Assembly: GCF_030285365.1 (NCBI RefSeq) | Contig: NZ_JASVDS010000001.1 | Coordinates: 434,001 to 498,000, forward strand | From: Roseateles subflavus | GTDB taxonomy: Bacteria; Pseudomonadota; Gammaproteobacteria; Burkholderiales; Burkholderiaceae_C | Length of the DNA stretch: 64,000 nt | Direction: 5' to 3' | Shown here: piece after piece, positions 41,120 to 52,448 of the stretch | Numbering within the stretch: position 1 is the first letter of the stretch | Layout of the letters: each line of letters opens with the position of its first letter | Translations under genes and position numbers: made by a program | The notes under the pieces: generated by a model | What the model was told of the DNA's origin: nothing | What the model saw: the letters and a program-made list of their open reading frames with translations, nothing else | The model's database searches: none

Positions 41120-41660
41120 TTGCAGATCTGTTGCGTATGGAGATTGGGGCGTTGGGGCGCTGAGCAAGCCGCCGGAACTCGCAGGGTCTCGGCCGCACTG
41201 TCTCCAGGCAACCCTGCAGCGCGATACGAGCCGAGCCGGTCAGCCTGCATCGCGACCTGGGCCAGCTGCTCAACGGTCCAGGGGCATCACCGAGACAGGC
41301 GGGCTTCCGGCATCCCTGCTCACGAGCACTGCACAGCGGACCACCGCTGAAATGGAACCGCCCGGCGCTGATGCGTGGGGAAGCTTCGCATGCATACGTG
41401 AGCCTGTGGTCAGGCGGATGGCATCGGCTGACGCAGCAGCCCAGCCCCAGCACCGTGCTCCTTCCGCAGCAGGGCCGTGACAGGTGTCCTTGGCACTCCT
41501 TGCTTCTGCGGTCCTCTCGGACAGCAGCCTCTGGAGCTGTTGGTGGTGGAGACGGGACTGTCGTTGAGTAGGGGCGCCGGGACGCTTGCTTGACCTGACA
41601 GGGCAGACAGGGTGATCTCACAAACGTGCGATTTGCAATCGGCGTGCACGGCCGAGCCGA
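41120..41660. other. 541-bp gene-free interval inside the paralogue island
   Basis: No open frame here has convincing codon bias, ribosome site or relation to the neighbouring paralogues; the few short frames look random. Base composition is somewhat less GC-biased than the flanking genes. It separates paralogues C and D and may hold a promoter for D or a decayed remnant of another copy. Confidence 0.5.
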
Positions 41661-42758
41661 TCAACCGGCGCTCTGCTGGGCCATCTGTCGCCGCTTCAGC
41701 GCAGCGAGGTACTGATCGGCCAGGGCACGGACCTGAGGGTCGCTGGAGGGATGCAACTTGGGCGCCACGCCGCCGACGTAGGCCGTGTCTGCGGCCGCCG
41801 CCTTGGCGGCATTGCCGGGGTCTGCGCGGGCCACCTCGACCGCCACATGACGCTCCAGAGCCCGAAGGTGCCGCTGCAGATTGTCAATCGGGTCAGCGTT
41901 CAAGGCGGGGTCCTGTGCACCACGTACCAGAGCATCTCTCGCGGCCTCGCGCTGTAGGGGAGAGGCTGCAGGGAGGACGCCCAAGGCCACTTGCTTCACG
42001 GCCAACCCGTCGCCGGCCTCGGCTTCCCGCAGCACCTGCGCCAGGACGTCCGGCCTTTCGAGCCCCTCAAGGAACAGCGCCATGCCGGCGCCTTCCACGC
42101 GATCACGCAGGGCGACTTCCAGCAACTGCCGACGCAGCGCCTTGCGGTCGCCGCTGACCGCTTGGCACTGGGCGAGGTCCTGCTGCATGGCGTTCAGGTA
42201 CTGCGTCGTCCAGCGCTGGTCGCTCGGCTTCAGGATCCGCTGGGCCTGCATTTCCGTCAGGTGCTGGCGGGTTCGCTCCATGCTTTCCGGCAACCTTTCA
42301 CAGGCCTCGATCAGACTCACCAACTCATAGGCGGCGCGCCCGTCCTGCTCGCGCAGGGCCCGGGCGGTGGCGGGCATCAGTCCGCCAGGGAATCGATCCC
42401 AGTTCACCATATTGGCCTGAAGCTTGGCTGGAGGCGTACCCTTGCCTGCTTGGGCGACCCCACTGACAGGGACAGCCGCAAGGCTGGCGGCAGGCGCTGC
42501 ATTTGGCACCTCGTTCGAGCGGCCCGACTCTGGATGCTTGACGACAAGTGCTCCATCAAGAGACGTCCCTGCCAATTCACTCCAGCGGACGTAGCCCAGC
42601 ACTGCAATGCCCAACACCGCTGCCACAGTGACCCACAGAGCGTGTTTGATGCTCAACTTACGCGTAGTCATGGAAGTGCTCAGTAGCCGTTGGCTGCTTT
42701 GACCCGACACGAGTTGGCGCGGGCAGGCCGCGCTCATCAGCGCTGCGATGGTCTTCAT
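41661..42758 (-). CDS. Membrane-anchored helical protein, C-X44-C paralogue C, with grafted leader
   Basis: From 42758 the product has 365 residues. Its first 12 residues (MKTIAALMSAAC) and ribosome site are nearly identical to the start of the secreted protein at 45913, and then it runs in frame into what looks like the native start of this paralogue (MTTRKLSIKH at 42671). A membrane helix follows (about residues 40-57), then a linker and the helical domain with Cys153 and Cys198 (44 residues apart), and the C-terminal block DPQVRALADQYLAALKRR shared with copies A and B. The 42758 start is used because its translation signals are copied from an apparently working gene; 42671 would give 336 residues. 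Confidence 0.65.
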   Translation of the reverse strand: MKTIAALMSAACPRQLVSGQSSQRLLSTSMTTRKLSIKHALWVTVAAVLGIAVLGYVRWSELAGTSLDGALVVKHPESGRSNEVPNAAPAASLAAVPVSGVAQAGKGTPPAKLQANMVNWDRFPGGLMPATARALREQDGRAAYELVSLIEACERLPESMERTRQHLTEMQAQRILKPSDQRWTTQYLNAMQQDLAQCQAVSGDRKALRRQLLEVALRDRVEGAGMALFLEGLERPDVLAQVLREAEAGDGLAVKQVALGVLPAASPLQREAARDALVRGAQDPALNADPIDNLQRHLRALERHVAVEVARADPGNAAKAAAADTAYVGGVAPKLHPSSDPQVRALADQYLAALKRRQMAQQSAG

Positions 42759-42976
42759 TTCGAGTTTTCCCTCGTGCTTGCCGGGCCCGACCGCATCTGT
42801 GACGGCCTGAGTCCTCAGCGCTCATCGTTCCTGCAAGGCCTCGCGGCCGACATCCTCAGGAGCTCTTGATCGTGAGGGCGGGACTTTAGCGGGCCACGCC
42901 GGGGCTACGGGGCAGATCGCCCTGCAAGCTCTGGCAGGGGGACGCCACACGTGTGCGAAAGGCGCGCAAGGCCGAG
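42722..42976 (-). repeat. Leader direct repeat, copy 1
   Basis: This 255-bp segment matches 45877-46126 at roughly 85 percent by eye. It covers the first 12 codons, ribosome site and about 215 bp of upstream sequence of the secreted-protein gene. Here the rest of that gene is missing and paralogue C follows in frame. Confidence 0.85.
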
Positions 42977-43065
42977 CGCCTGCGCGCTGAGGTTCGCGAC
43001 GGCTCCCGCCTGATCGACGGCGCCGCTGATCTGGCAGCCGGGCGGCGCCCACGGAGCCCTACCGG

Positions 43066-44118
43066 TCAGCCTCCGTTCTGATGGGCCTTCTGCCGCCTCT
43101 TCAACGCAGCGAGGTACTGGTCGGCCAGGGCCCGCACCTGTGAATCGGTGGAGGGCTCCAGGCGCGCGCCCCCCTGCGCATCGATCCAGGCCCGGCTCGC
43201 CGCCTCCCGCTTGCCGCCGTTGCCCGGGTCCGCCTTCCACGCGTCCACCGCCGCGTGACGCTGCAGGAAGTCCAGCTCCTTGTCGAGCTCGGGCCCTCCA
43301 GGCCCTTGCAGGTCCGGATCCCGCGCGCCCCGAACGATGGCATCCCGGGCCGCGGCCACCTGCAGGGGCGTGGCCGCCGCGACCATGCCATCAGCGACCA
43401 TGCTCAGCGCTCGCACGTGGCCGAGCGCCATCTCCTGGAGCACCTGCTTCATCACTGCCGGCTGGCCGCCCTGCCCGGCCAGGGCGAGGTCCGTGCCGGA
43501 TCCGGGCACCTCCTGCTGCACCGCCAAGGCCAGCAGCTGGAGGCGAAGCGCCCCCACGTCACCGGGAATCGCCTGGCAGTAGGCGGCGTCCTTCTGGCGC
43601 ACCGTCCATTGCTGCTGGAGCAACTGACGCCGCGCCGCATCCGTGGTTCGGTTCAGCTGCGATTCCAGCGCCCGCAGCGCCGCCCCCATCCCCTGGCACA
43701 CCTGCAGATCAGCCGCAACGGCATAGGCTTGTCTTGCGTCCCGCTTCTGAAGCGCCAAATCGGCCGCGGCCGGCATGCCACTGGGGTAGCGGTGCCAGGG
43801 AATCGCGGCCAAGGCCTCGTCGGGTATGCTCAGCGGGCCGCGGCTCGGTCCAGGCGCTGCCGGCGCGGCACCAGCCACCGGGTTCGACACCAGGGAGGGA
43901 TCCCGCGAGGTGCCTTGTGCTGAGGACGCGCCCCCGGCGCCCCGCCACTCGGCGGCCACGGGCTCCGCCGGGCGCTCCCCGAGGCCAAGCCATCCTGCGG
44001 CGCCCAGAACGCTGAGGAGAAGGCACCCGCCCCAGATGAGGGGCCGGCGGGGCCTGGGTGCACGGTCTGTGTGTTGATCCATTGCGGGCGCGCCGCTGGC
44101 CATCCCAGTGGGTCTCAT
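43066..44118 (-). CDS. Membrane-anchored helical protein, C-X39-C paralogue B
   Basis: ATG 44118 follows GGGAGGGA and gives 350 residues: 25 mostly polar residues, a membrane helix (PLIWGGCLLLSVLGAAGWLGL, about 26-46), a disordered linker, the motif RYPSGM...QKRDAR, then Cys141 and Cys181 39 residues apart, and the C-terminal DSQVRALADQYLAALKRR block. The pairwise match with copies A and C is clear along the whole helical domain. The conserved Cys pair probably forms a disulfide that clamps a helical hairpin in the periplasm. I do not recognise the family. Confidence 0.75.
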   Translation of the reverse strand: MRPTGMASGAPAMDQHTDRAPRPRRPLIWGGCLLLSVLGAAGWLGLGERPAEPVAAEWRGAGGASSAQGTSRDPSLVSNPVAGAAPAAPGPSRGPLSIPDEALAAIPWHRYPSGMPAAADLALQKRDARQAYAVAADLQVCQGMGAALRALESQLNRTTDAARRQLLQQQWTVRQKDAAYCQAIPGDVGALRLQLLALAVQQEVPGSGTDLALAGQGGQPAVMKQVLQEMALGHVRALSMVADGMVAAATPLQVAAARDAIVRGARDPDLQGPGGPELDKELDFLQRHAAVDAWKADPGNGGKREAASRAWIDAQGGARLEPSTDSQVRALADQYLAALKRRQKAHQNGG

Positions 44119-44253
44119 TCGCCGTCCCTCCTTCCCATTCCTTTTGTTCCGCGCTGCCAGGGCGCGGTCATGACGGCGCCATTCGCGGAGCGCCTGGCGA
44201 GCCTGACCCCCGCATGCGCAGGCATGCGGGCGACACGAGTATGGCCGGGCCGA

Positions 44254-45246
44254 TCAGCGCCCGTTCCGCGCTTCCTTCGATCGCTTCTTCAGCGCGACGA
44301 GATACTGGTCCGCCAGGGCACGCACTTGCGGATCCATGGAGGGCACCAAGGTCATGCCCACCTGTTCCTGGGTCCACGCTTGACGGGCCGCAGCCAGCTT
44401 GCCCGCCTGCGGCGAGTCGACCTTCAATGCCTCGAAAAGCCCCTGGCGATTCAAAAAGTCGAGGTCAGAGATCAGCTCGTCTCGCAGGCCTTGAGGAAGA
44501 TCCGACATCCCGGCGCCACGCACGAATGCGTCCTTCGCCGCCGCGATCTGCAGGGGCGTCGCCGCGGCGGCCAAGCCGCTGGCCACGATGCGCAAGGACT
44601 GCCGGTCCCCTCTTTCACCGTCGAGAACGAGCTGCTGCATGACGGGCTGGCCCGATTCGCCCAGCAGGAACAGCTCGAAACTGGCGCCCGACTCTCCTGC
44701 CTTCGCGGCAGTTTGCAACAGCTGCCGACGCAAGGAAGCGCCATCACCGCCAACGGCCTGACAAGTCGCCTGCTCCCTTTGCAAGGCTTCATGCGCGTTG
44801 TGCAGGATCTGCCTGTTTGGCGGCGCCGCTTCGTTCTGCATGGACTCCCGGAGCTGGCTCTGCATCCTCAGCACTCGCTCGCAGCGACTCAGCGCCTGCG
44901 CGAGCTCCATGGCGAGGCGTCCGTCTTGCCGCTGAATCGCGTCCCCGACGAGCGGCGCCAAGCCTTGCGGGTATCGAACGTTCAGCGCGGCCGTTGAATG
45001 CAAGGTGGACGGGGACGATCGCGAGGGCGGGGGCGGCTGGGCTGGCGCATGGGGATGCGCCTCACTGACAGACCTCACCGGCAGACCGGGCTGCTGGACA
45101 CGAGCCGTGCCGTCTGCTGCCGACTCGACCGGAGCCGGTCTGACAAACAGCAGCCATACGGCCAGCCCCACGAGAAGGGCCGCAACAGCCGCTGCGGGTT
45201 TGAGCCAGGCTCTCGAACGTGCCCGCATCTCAGCCACCCAGCGCAT
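44254..45246 (-). CDS. Membrane-anchored helical protein, C-X39-C paralogue A
   Basis: The 330-residue product has a membrane helix at about 18-36, a Pro/Ser-rich linker, RYPQGL...QRQDGR, Cys122 and Cys162 39 residues apart, and the DPQVRALADQYLVALKKR end shared with B and C. Its ATG at 45246 overlaps the 3' end of the secreted Cys-rich gene by 17 bp; a second ATG at 45228 lies immediately after that stop. Either way the two genes are translationally coupled, which ties the anchored family to the secreted protein. Confidence 0.75.
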   Translation of the reverse strand: MRWVAEMRARSRAWLKPAAAVAALLVGLAVWLLFVRPAPVESAADGTARVQQPGLPVRSVSEAHPHAPAQPPPPSRSSPSTLHSTAALNVRYPQGLAPLVGDAIQRQDGRLAMELAQALSRCERVLRMQSQLRESMQNEAAPPNRQILHNAHEALQREQATCQAVGGDGASLRRQLLQTAAKAGESGASFELFLLGESGQPVMQQLVLDGERGDRQSLRIVASGLAAAATPLQIAAAKDAFVRGAGMSDLPQGLRDELISDLDFLNRQGLFEALKVDSPQAGKLAAARQAWTQEQVGMTLVPSMDPQVRALADQYLVALKKRSKEARNGR

Positions 45247-45913
45247 CTTCTTTGCAGGTCAGGAAGCGCGCATTCGAGTCCTGGGTCTTCTCTCGCTGCC
45301 GCTTTTCCGCGCGCTGCCGACAGCTGTAGCCAATCATGCCCAGCCCCTCATCGACCCAGTTGAGCGGAAGTGAAATGCCGCCAGCACCAATGCTGGTGCT
45401 TCCGGCGCAGATGGCCAGTTCGCTTTTGTAGTCATCCTCGATGTTCTTCTGCCGCTCGCTGTGCTTGTCGATACAGTCAATTAGCTTTTTCGTTCGCCTA
45501 GCCTCTTCCTCTGGATCTGGACCCTTGCCCGTCCCGCCCGGCGTATCCGGCGTGCACTCCTGCGCCTGCAGCACCTTGCGCGATCCACAGGTCTGCGGGC
45601 CGCCGAGGCCGCCACCGCCGCTCCCCAAGCTGCCACCGCCCGAGCCACCGCGGTTGCTGGATCCCGACACCTCGACGGTGCACTCCTCCTCCCCATTGGG
45701 CCCACGCGGGCAGCCTTCGCTATCGCCCGACAGGGCCTGGAGATTCGCGCCAGGGGCTCCGGCGATCCGGGTGGGCTTGCCGCCTGGCTGGGCCGCGGAC
45801 GATGAAAGGGTCTTCGACGCGGTGGCGGGCGTCGTGGCGCTTTGAGTCTGCACCTGCGCCGCGACAGGCGCGCACAGGCAGGCCGCGCTCATCAGCGCTG
45901 CGATGGTCTTCAT
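45230..45913 (-). CDS. Secreted eight-cysteine protein, first gene of the paralogue operon
   Basis: ATG 45913 follows GGGAGAA. The 227 residues begin with a signal peptide (MKTIAALMSAACLCAPVAAQ) and a Ser/Thr/Ala stretch. The mature part has eight Cys in four pairs: C-X9-C, C-X10-C and two C-X21-C pairs in Lys/Glu-rich helical segments, separated by a Gly/Ser linker. Such a pattern suggests a disulfide-stabilised exported protein. It overlaps paralogue A, and its leader region is present a second time before paralogue C. No known family is recognised. Confidence 0.7.
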   Translation of the reverse strand: MKTIAALMSAACLCAPVAAQVQTQSATTPATASKTLSSSAAQPGGKPTRIAGAPGANLQALSGDSEGCPRGPNGEEECTVEVSGSSNRGGSGGGSLGSGGGGLGGPQTCGSRKVLQAQECTPDTPGGTGKGPDPEEEARRTKKLIDCIDKHSERQKNIEDDYKSELAICAGSTSIGAGGISLPLNWVDEGLGMIGYSCRQRAEKRQREKTQDSNARFLTCKEDALGG

Positions 45914-46126
45914 GTCGAGTTCTCCCTCGTGCTTGCCGGACCCGACCGCATCTGCGACGGCCTGGGTCCTCGGCGCTCCTCGTTCCTGCGGGCCTCGCGG
46001 CCGGCATCCTCCGGAGCTGTTGATCGTGAGGGCGGGACTTTAGCGGGCCACGCAGGGGCGACGGGGGAGATCACCCTGCAAGGTCTGACAGCGGGCTGCC
46101 ATGGGTGTGCGAAGGGCGCGCAATGC
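45877..46126 (-). repeat. Leader direct repeat, copy 2
   Basis: This is the partner of 42722-42976. Besides 12 codons it carries about 215 bp of upstream DNA, including the GGCCCGCTAAAGTCCCGCC stretch that is fully conserved in both copies and may be part of a promoter. It sits directly before the secreted eight-cysteine gene. Confidence 0.85.
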
Positions 46127-46142
46127 CCGCGCGCCCGGTCGC

Positions 46143-48419
46143 TCAGGCGCGCTGCAGAGTCTTCACCACCGCGAGGCGCGGCTCGGCGGCCACGGGCTGG
46201 GGCAGCTCGAAGGCGTCGGCAGGCATGGGGCGGCCGTAGTGCCAGCCCTGGGCCCAGTCGCAGCCCTCGCGGCGCAGCCACTCGGCCTGCTGGGCGGTCT
46301 CGACGCCCTCGGCCAGCACGTCGAGGTTCAGGCTGTGGGCCAGGACGATCACGGTGCGGGCGATGGCCGCGACGTTGTTGTCCTCGCCCAGCTCCTGCAC
46401 AAAGCTGCGGTCGATCTTGAGCGTCTGCACGGGCATGCGCTTGAGATAGGCGAGCGAGGAGTAGCCCGTGCCGAAGTCGTCGATGGCCACGCGCACGCCG
46501 CGGTCGGCCAGCTGATTGAGCAGGCGGATGGCCTGCTCGGCGTCCTCCAGCAGCAGGCTCTCGGTCACCTCCAGCTCCAGCGCGGTGGCGGGGCAGCCGG
46601 TGCTCATCAGGATGAAGTCGAGGGCGAGGATGAAGTCCGGCTGGCGCAGCTGGCGGGCCGACACATTGACGGCGACCTGCTGCGGCTTGCCCGGCTGGCC
46701 CTGCCAGCGCGCGGCCTGCGCGCAGGCATGCTCCAGCACCCAGCGACCGATGGGCACGATGAGGCCGGTGTCCTCGGCCAGGGGGATGAACTCGGCCGGC
46801 GAGATGGGGCCGCGCGTCGGGTGGCGCCAGCGCAGCAGGGCCTCGGCGCCGATGAGCTGGCCATCCGAGAGACGCACCTGCGGCTGGTACTCGAGGCGGA
46901 ACTGCGCGGCCTCATTGGCCATGCGCAAGGCATGGGTGAGCTCGAAGCGCTGCTGCACGGCCTGCGTCAGCTCGGGGCGGTAGGACTGCACGCTGTTGCG
47001 CGCCTGGGCCTTGGCCCGGCACATGGCGGCCTCGGCATTGCGCAGCAGCTCGTCCACGGTGTGGCCGTCGGTCGGGTAGAGCGCCAGGCCGATGCTGGCG
47101 CCGATGTTGAAGCGCTGCAGGCCCACGAGGATGGGCTCGTCCATGGCCTGGATCAGGCGGTCGCCCAGGCGCAGTGCGGCGGACTCGTCGTCCAGGCCGC
47201 CCAGCACGATGGCGAATTCATCGGCCCCGACGCGTGCCACGGAATCGCTGGCACGCACGACGTGGACGAAGCGCTCGGCCGCGGTGCGCAGCACGTGGTC
47301 GCCGGCGGCGTGCCCGGCGATGTCGTTGACATCACGGAAGTCGTCGAGGTCGATGAACAGCACCGCGACCTTGCCCTGCACGCGCTGGGCCTGGCCGATC
47401 TCGCGCTCGATGCGGTCGCGCATCAGCGCCGAGTTGGGCAGGCCGGTGAGGCGGTCGTGCAGGGACTGGTGCAGCAGCTGCGCCTCGGTGGCCTTGATGC
47501 GGGAGATGTCGGTCAGCACGCTCAGGTACTGCACGCCCTCGCCGGCGCTGCCATCGGCCTCGGGCTCGACGCGCACGACGGTCGCCCACACGGGGACCGA
47601 CTCGCCGTTCTTGTGGCGCAGCAGCAGCTCGCCGCTCCAGTGGCCCTCGGCCTGGACCTGCGCATGCAGCGCGAGCAGCTGCTCGGGGTCCTGCTCGCCG
47701 TCACGCCAGAGCTGGGGCACCTCGCCCAGCAGCTCCTCGCGCTCGAAGCCGCAGATGCGGCTCAGCGCCGGGTTGAGGTCCAGCACGCGCTGTTCCTCGT
47801 CGCACACAAGGATGCCCTCGCCGCAGTGCGCGAAGACGGTCTCGGCGCGGCGGGCCTTCTCGCGCGCGAGCTGCAGCTCGGTGACGTCGCGGCCCACGGC
47901 CATGCGGCCGAGGAAGTCCTCGTCGTCGTGGATGTCCACCTGGACCACGTCCAGGCACTGGCGCTCGCCGTCCGGGCGCTGGTACCAGCTCAGCTGGCGG
48001 TCGCGCTTGCGGGTCCAGTCCAGGCGGATGCCGAGTTCGTCGTCCCGCCGGCCCAGCAGCTCGGCCTCGCTGCGGCCCACGGCCGCCTCGAAGGCGGGAT
48101 TGCAGCCCTCATAGGCGCCCCAGGCGTTCTTGCAGAACATGGGATCGGGGACGGCGTTGAGGAAGGCGCGCAGACGGACGCGCTCCAGCCGCAGCCGGCG
48201 CAGCTCCTCGCGGCGGCGCTGCAGGCGCTGGCGCTGGTGGAAGAAGAGCGCCAGCACGCCGCCCATCGCCAGGCCGCCGGCCACGCAGGCCAGGCCCAGC
48301 CACACGACGGGATCACGGGCGCTGAGGTCGTCCCAGGTAGGCAGCAGCCCGCCGCGCGCGTGGGCGCACAGGGGCAGGAGCAGCGGGCTCGCCAGAAGGC
48401 GGCGACGCAGGAAGCGCAT
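46143..48419 (-). CDS. PAS-GGDEF-EAL cyclic-di-GMP protein
   Basis: The 758-residue protein has a signal/membrane segment at about 36-58, two PAS domains (VPDPMFCKNAWGAYEGCNPAF; GILVCDEEQRVLDLNPALS), a GGDEF domain and an EAL domain. The GGDEF site is degenerate (RVGADEF instead of GGDEF), while the EAL site keeps GAEALLRW, ELEVTES and DDFGTGYSSL. It is therefore more likely a phosphodiesterase with a regulatory GGDEF domain than a cyclase. A small hydrophobic signal may place it in the inner membrane. It follows the paralogue island but is probably a separate unit. Confidence 0.88.
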   Translation of the reverse strand: MRFLRRRLLASPLLLPLCAHARGGLLPTWDDLSARDPVVWLGLACVAGGLAMGGVLALFFHQRQRLQRRREELRRLRLERVRLRAFLNAVPDPMFCKNAWGAYEGCNPAFEAAVGRSEAELLGRRDDELGIRLDWTRKRDRQLSWYQRPDGERQCLDVVQVDIHDDEDFLGRMAVGRDVTELQLAREKARRAETVFAHCGEGILVCDEEQRVLDLNPALSRICGFEREELLGEVPQLWRDGEQDPEQLLALHAQVQAEGHWSGELLLRHKNGESVPVWATVVRVEPEADGSAGEGVQYLSVLTDISRIKATEAQLLHQSLHDRLTGLPNSALMRDRIEREIGQAQRVQGKVAVLFIDLDDFRDVNDIAGHAAGDHVLRTAAERFVHVVRASDSVARVGADEFAIVLGGLDDESAALRLGDRLIQAMDEPILVGLQRFNIGASIGLALYPTDGHTVDELLRNAEAAMCRAKAQARNSVQSYRPELTQAVQQRFELTHALRMANEAAQFRLEYQPQVRLSDGQLIGAEALLRWRHPTRGPISPAEFIPLAEDTGLIVPIGRWVLEHACAQAARWQGQPGKPQQVAVNVSARQLRQPDFILALDFILMSTGCPATALELEVTESLLLEDAEQAIRLLNQLADRGVRVAIDDFGTGYSSLAYLKRMPVQTLKIDRSFVQELGEDNNVAAIARTVIVLAHSLNLDVLAEGVETAQQAEWLRREGCDWAQGWHYGRPMPADAFELPQPVAAEPRLAVVKTLQRA

Positions 48420-48634
48420 GGAAAGACAGACCTTTCGCGACGCCGGGCGGGCGGGTCTGCCCGCGGGTCGCTTTATTTATCGGGATCGAGCGCCTTCCAG
48501 GATCACAGGACGCCCCCTCGAGGCAGGACTGTCAGGCCAAAGCGGCCGGCGTGGCACACCGTCTAGGGTTTACCGGGATCGCACCGCTTGGGCATCAGAG
48601 AAAAGTTGCACGCTTGCGGCGCGGCCCTCCGCGC

Positions 48635-51013
<2,379 letters not shown>

Positions 51014-52303
51014 ATGAGATTCACTCGATGGGCAAGCGCCCTCGCCATGATCGGCACCCTGGCGCTGAGCGCCTGCGGCAGCGGCGGCGGCGGCAATGAC
51101 GGCAACACCAATGTGCGCCTGCTGAACGCCAGCGTCGGCTACTCGTCGCTGGACCTCAAGGTCAACGACACCAAGGTGAACACCGGCATCGGCTTCGGCA
51201 CCGTGGCCAGCTACGCCAGCATCAGCACCGGCAGCAACACGTCCGAGCTGCTGATCGGCGGCACGTCGACCCTGCTGTCGACCCCGGCCCTGAGCAACCT
51301 GATCAAGGACGGCAACTACACCCTGATCGCCTTCGGCAACACCGGTTCGATGGCCACCCGCCTGCTGAACGAGTCGGAAACCGAGCCGGCCAGCGGCAGC
51401 ACCAAGCTGCTGACCCTGAACCTGGCCTCCGATTCGGGCAACGTCGACGTCTACGTGACCGCCCCGGGCGCCTCGCTGGCCGACGCCACCCCGACGGCCT
51501 CGACCCTGATCCCCGGCAACGGCGACGCCTACCGCACGCTGACTGCCGGCACCTACCAGATCCGCGTCACCGCCGCGGGCAGCAAGACCGATCTGCGCCT
51601 GGACATCCCCAGCGTCACCCTGGACTCCACCAAGGTCAACACCCTGGTGCTGACCAGCGCCACCGGCGGCGTGATGGTCAACGGCCTGCTGCTGGGCCAG
51701 AAGGGCACCGTCACCAAGTACGAGAACGGCCTGGCCAAGGTCCGCGTGATCTCCGCGCTGCCGCGCAGCACCGCCGTCACCGCCACGCTCAACGGCGTCG
51801 CCTCGCTGACGAACGCCGGCTCGCCCGCCGTCTCGCCCAACTACGCCGACATCACCGTGACCAACGGCGTGAAGGTCGACTGGAGCGTGACCACCGGCTC
51901 GACCACCGTGGCCCAGCCCTCCAAGCAGATCGCCCTCGACCGCAGCACCGTGTACGGCCTGCTGATCTGGGGTGACGCGGCCGCCCCGACGCTCACCCCC
52001 ATCAAGGAAGACAACGCCCTGCCGTCGGCCCTGAACACCGCCAAGGTGCGCATCCTCAACGGCGTGGCCGGCCTCGGCAATGTCGCCCTGTACGTCAACG
52101 CGTCGCCGGTGATCAGCAGCGTGGCCCCGGGCACGCTGTCGGACAGCTACCAGGCCAACACGACGAGCGAGATCCAGTTCGATGTGCGCGCCGGTGCCCC
52201 GACCGTCTTCACCATCAAGAAGACGCTGACCTCGGGCAAGGTCTACACCATCCTGCTGAGCGGCACGCCGGGCGCCATCCAAGGCGACGTCATCGAGCCC
52301 TGA
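51014..52303 (+). CDS. DUF4397-domain lipoprotein
   Basis: The ATG at 51014 gives 429 residues with a lipobox (LSAC) followed by a Gly run. Two DUF4397-type modules follow, each starting with a VRLLNAS/VRILNGV strand (residues about 36 and 345) and rich in Thr/Ser/Gly/Asn. DUF4397 is an extracytoplasmic beta-sandwich of unknown role. Codon use here is slightly less extreme than in neighbouring genes, with many ACC/ACG Thr codons, as expected for an exported, possibly abundant protein. A strong terminator follows. Confidence 0.82.
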   Translation: MRFTRWASALAMIGTLALSACGSGGGGNDGNTNVRLLNASVGYSSLDLKVNDTKVNTGIGFGTVASYASISTGSNTSELLIGGTSTLLSTPALSNLIKDGNYTLIAFGNTGSMATRLLNESETEPASGSTKLLTLNLASDSGNVDVYVTAPGASLADATPTASTLIPGNGDAYRTLTAGTYQIRVTAAGSKTDLRLDIPSVTLDSTKVNTLVLTSATGGVMVNGLLLGQKGTVTKYENGLAKVRVISALPRSTAVTATLNGVASLTNAGSPAVSPNYADITVTNGVKVDWSVTTGSTTVAQPSKQIALDRSTVYGLLIWGDAAAPTLTPIKEDNALPSALNTAKVRILNGVAGLGNVALYVNASPVISSVAPGTLSDSYQANTTSEIQFDVRAGAPTVFTIKKTLTSGKVYTILLSGTPGAIQGDVIEP

Positions 52304-52343
52304 TCGCCCTGGGCCGATCCGGGGCCTCCCCGGACCTCACGCC

Positions 52344-52380
52344 AAGAACCCCCTGCGCCTCCCGGCCAGGGGGTTTTTTC
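52344..52380 (+). terminator. Rho-independent terminator after the DUF4397 gene
   Basis: AACCCCCTG and CAGGGGGTT form a 9-bp stem around a 12-base loop, followed by TTTTTT. It ends about 75 bp past the stop codon. Confidence 0.88.
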
Positions 52381-52448
52381 TTGGGCGGGCCGCGGCGGCT
52401 GCCGCGCTGCTGACAGCCGGTGGCGGCCGGTGCTGGCAAGATCCGGAC

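Noticed and set aside
41371-41664. Short frames between paralogues C and D
   Set aside because: None has a ribosome site, codon bias or similarity to neighbouring genes.
46030-46060. Sigma-28-like promoter in the leader repeat
   Set aside because: TAAAGT is present, but the element at the right distance does not resemble GCCGATAA.
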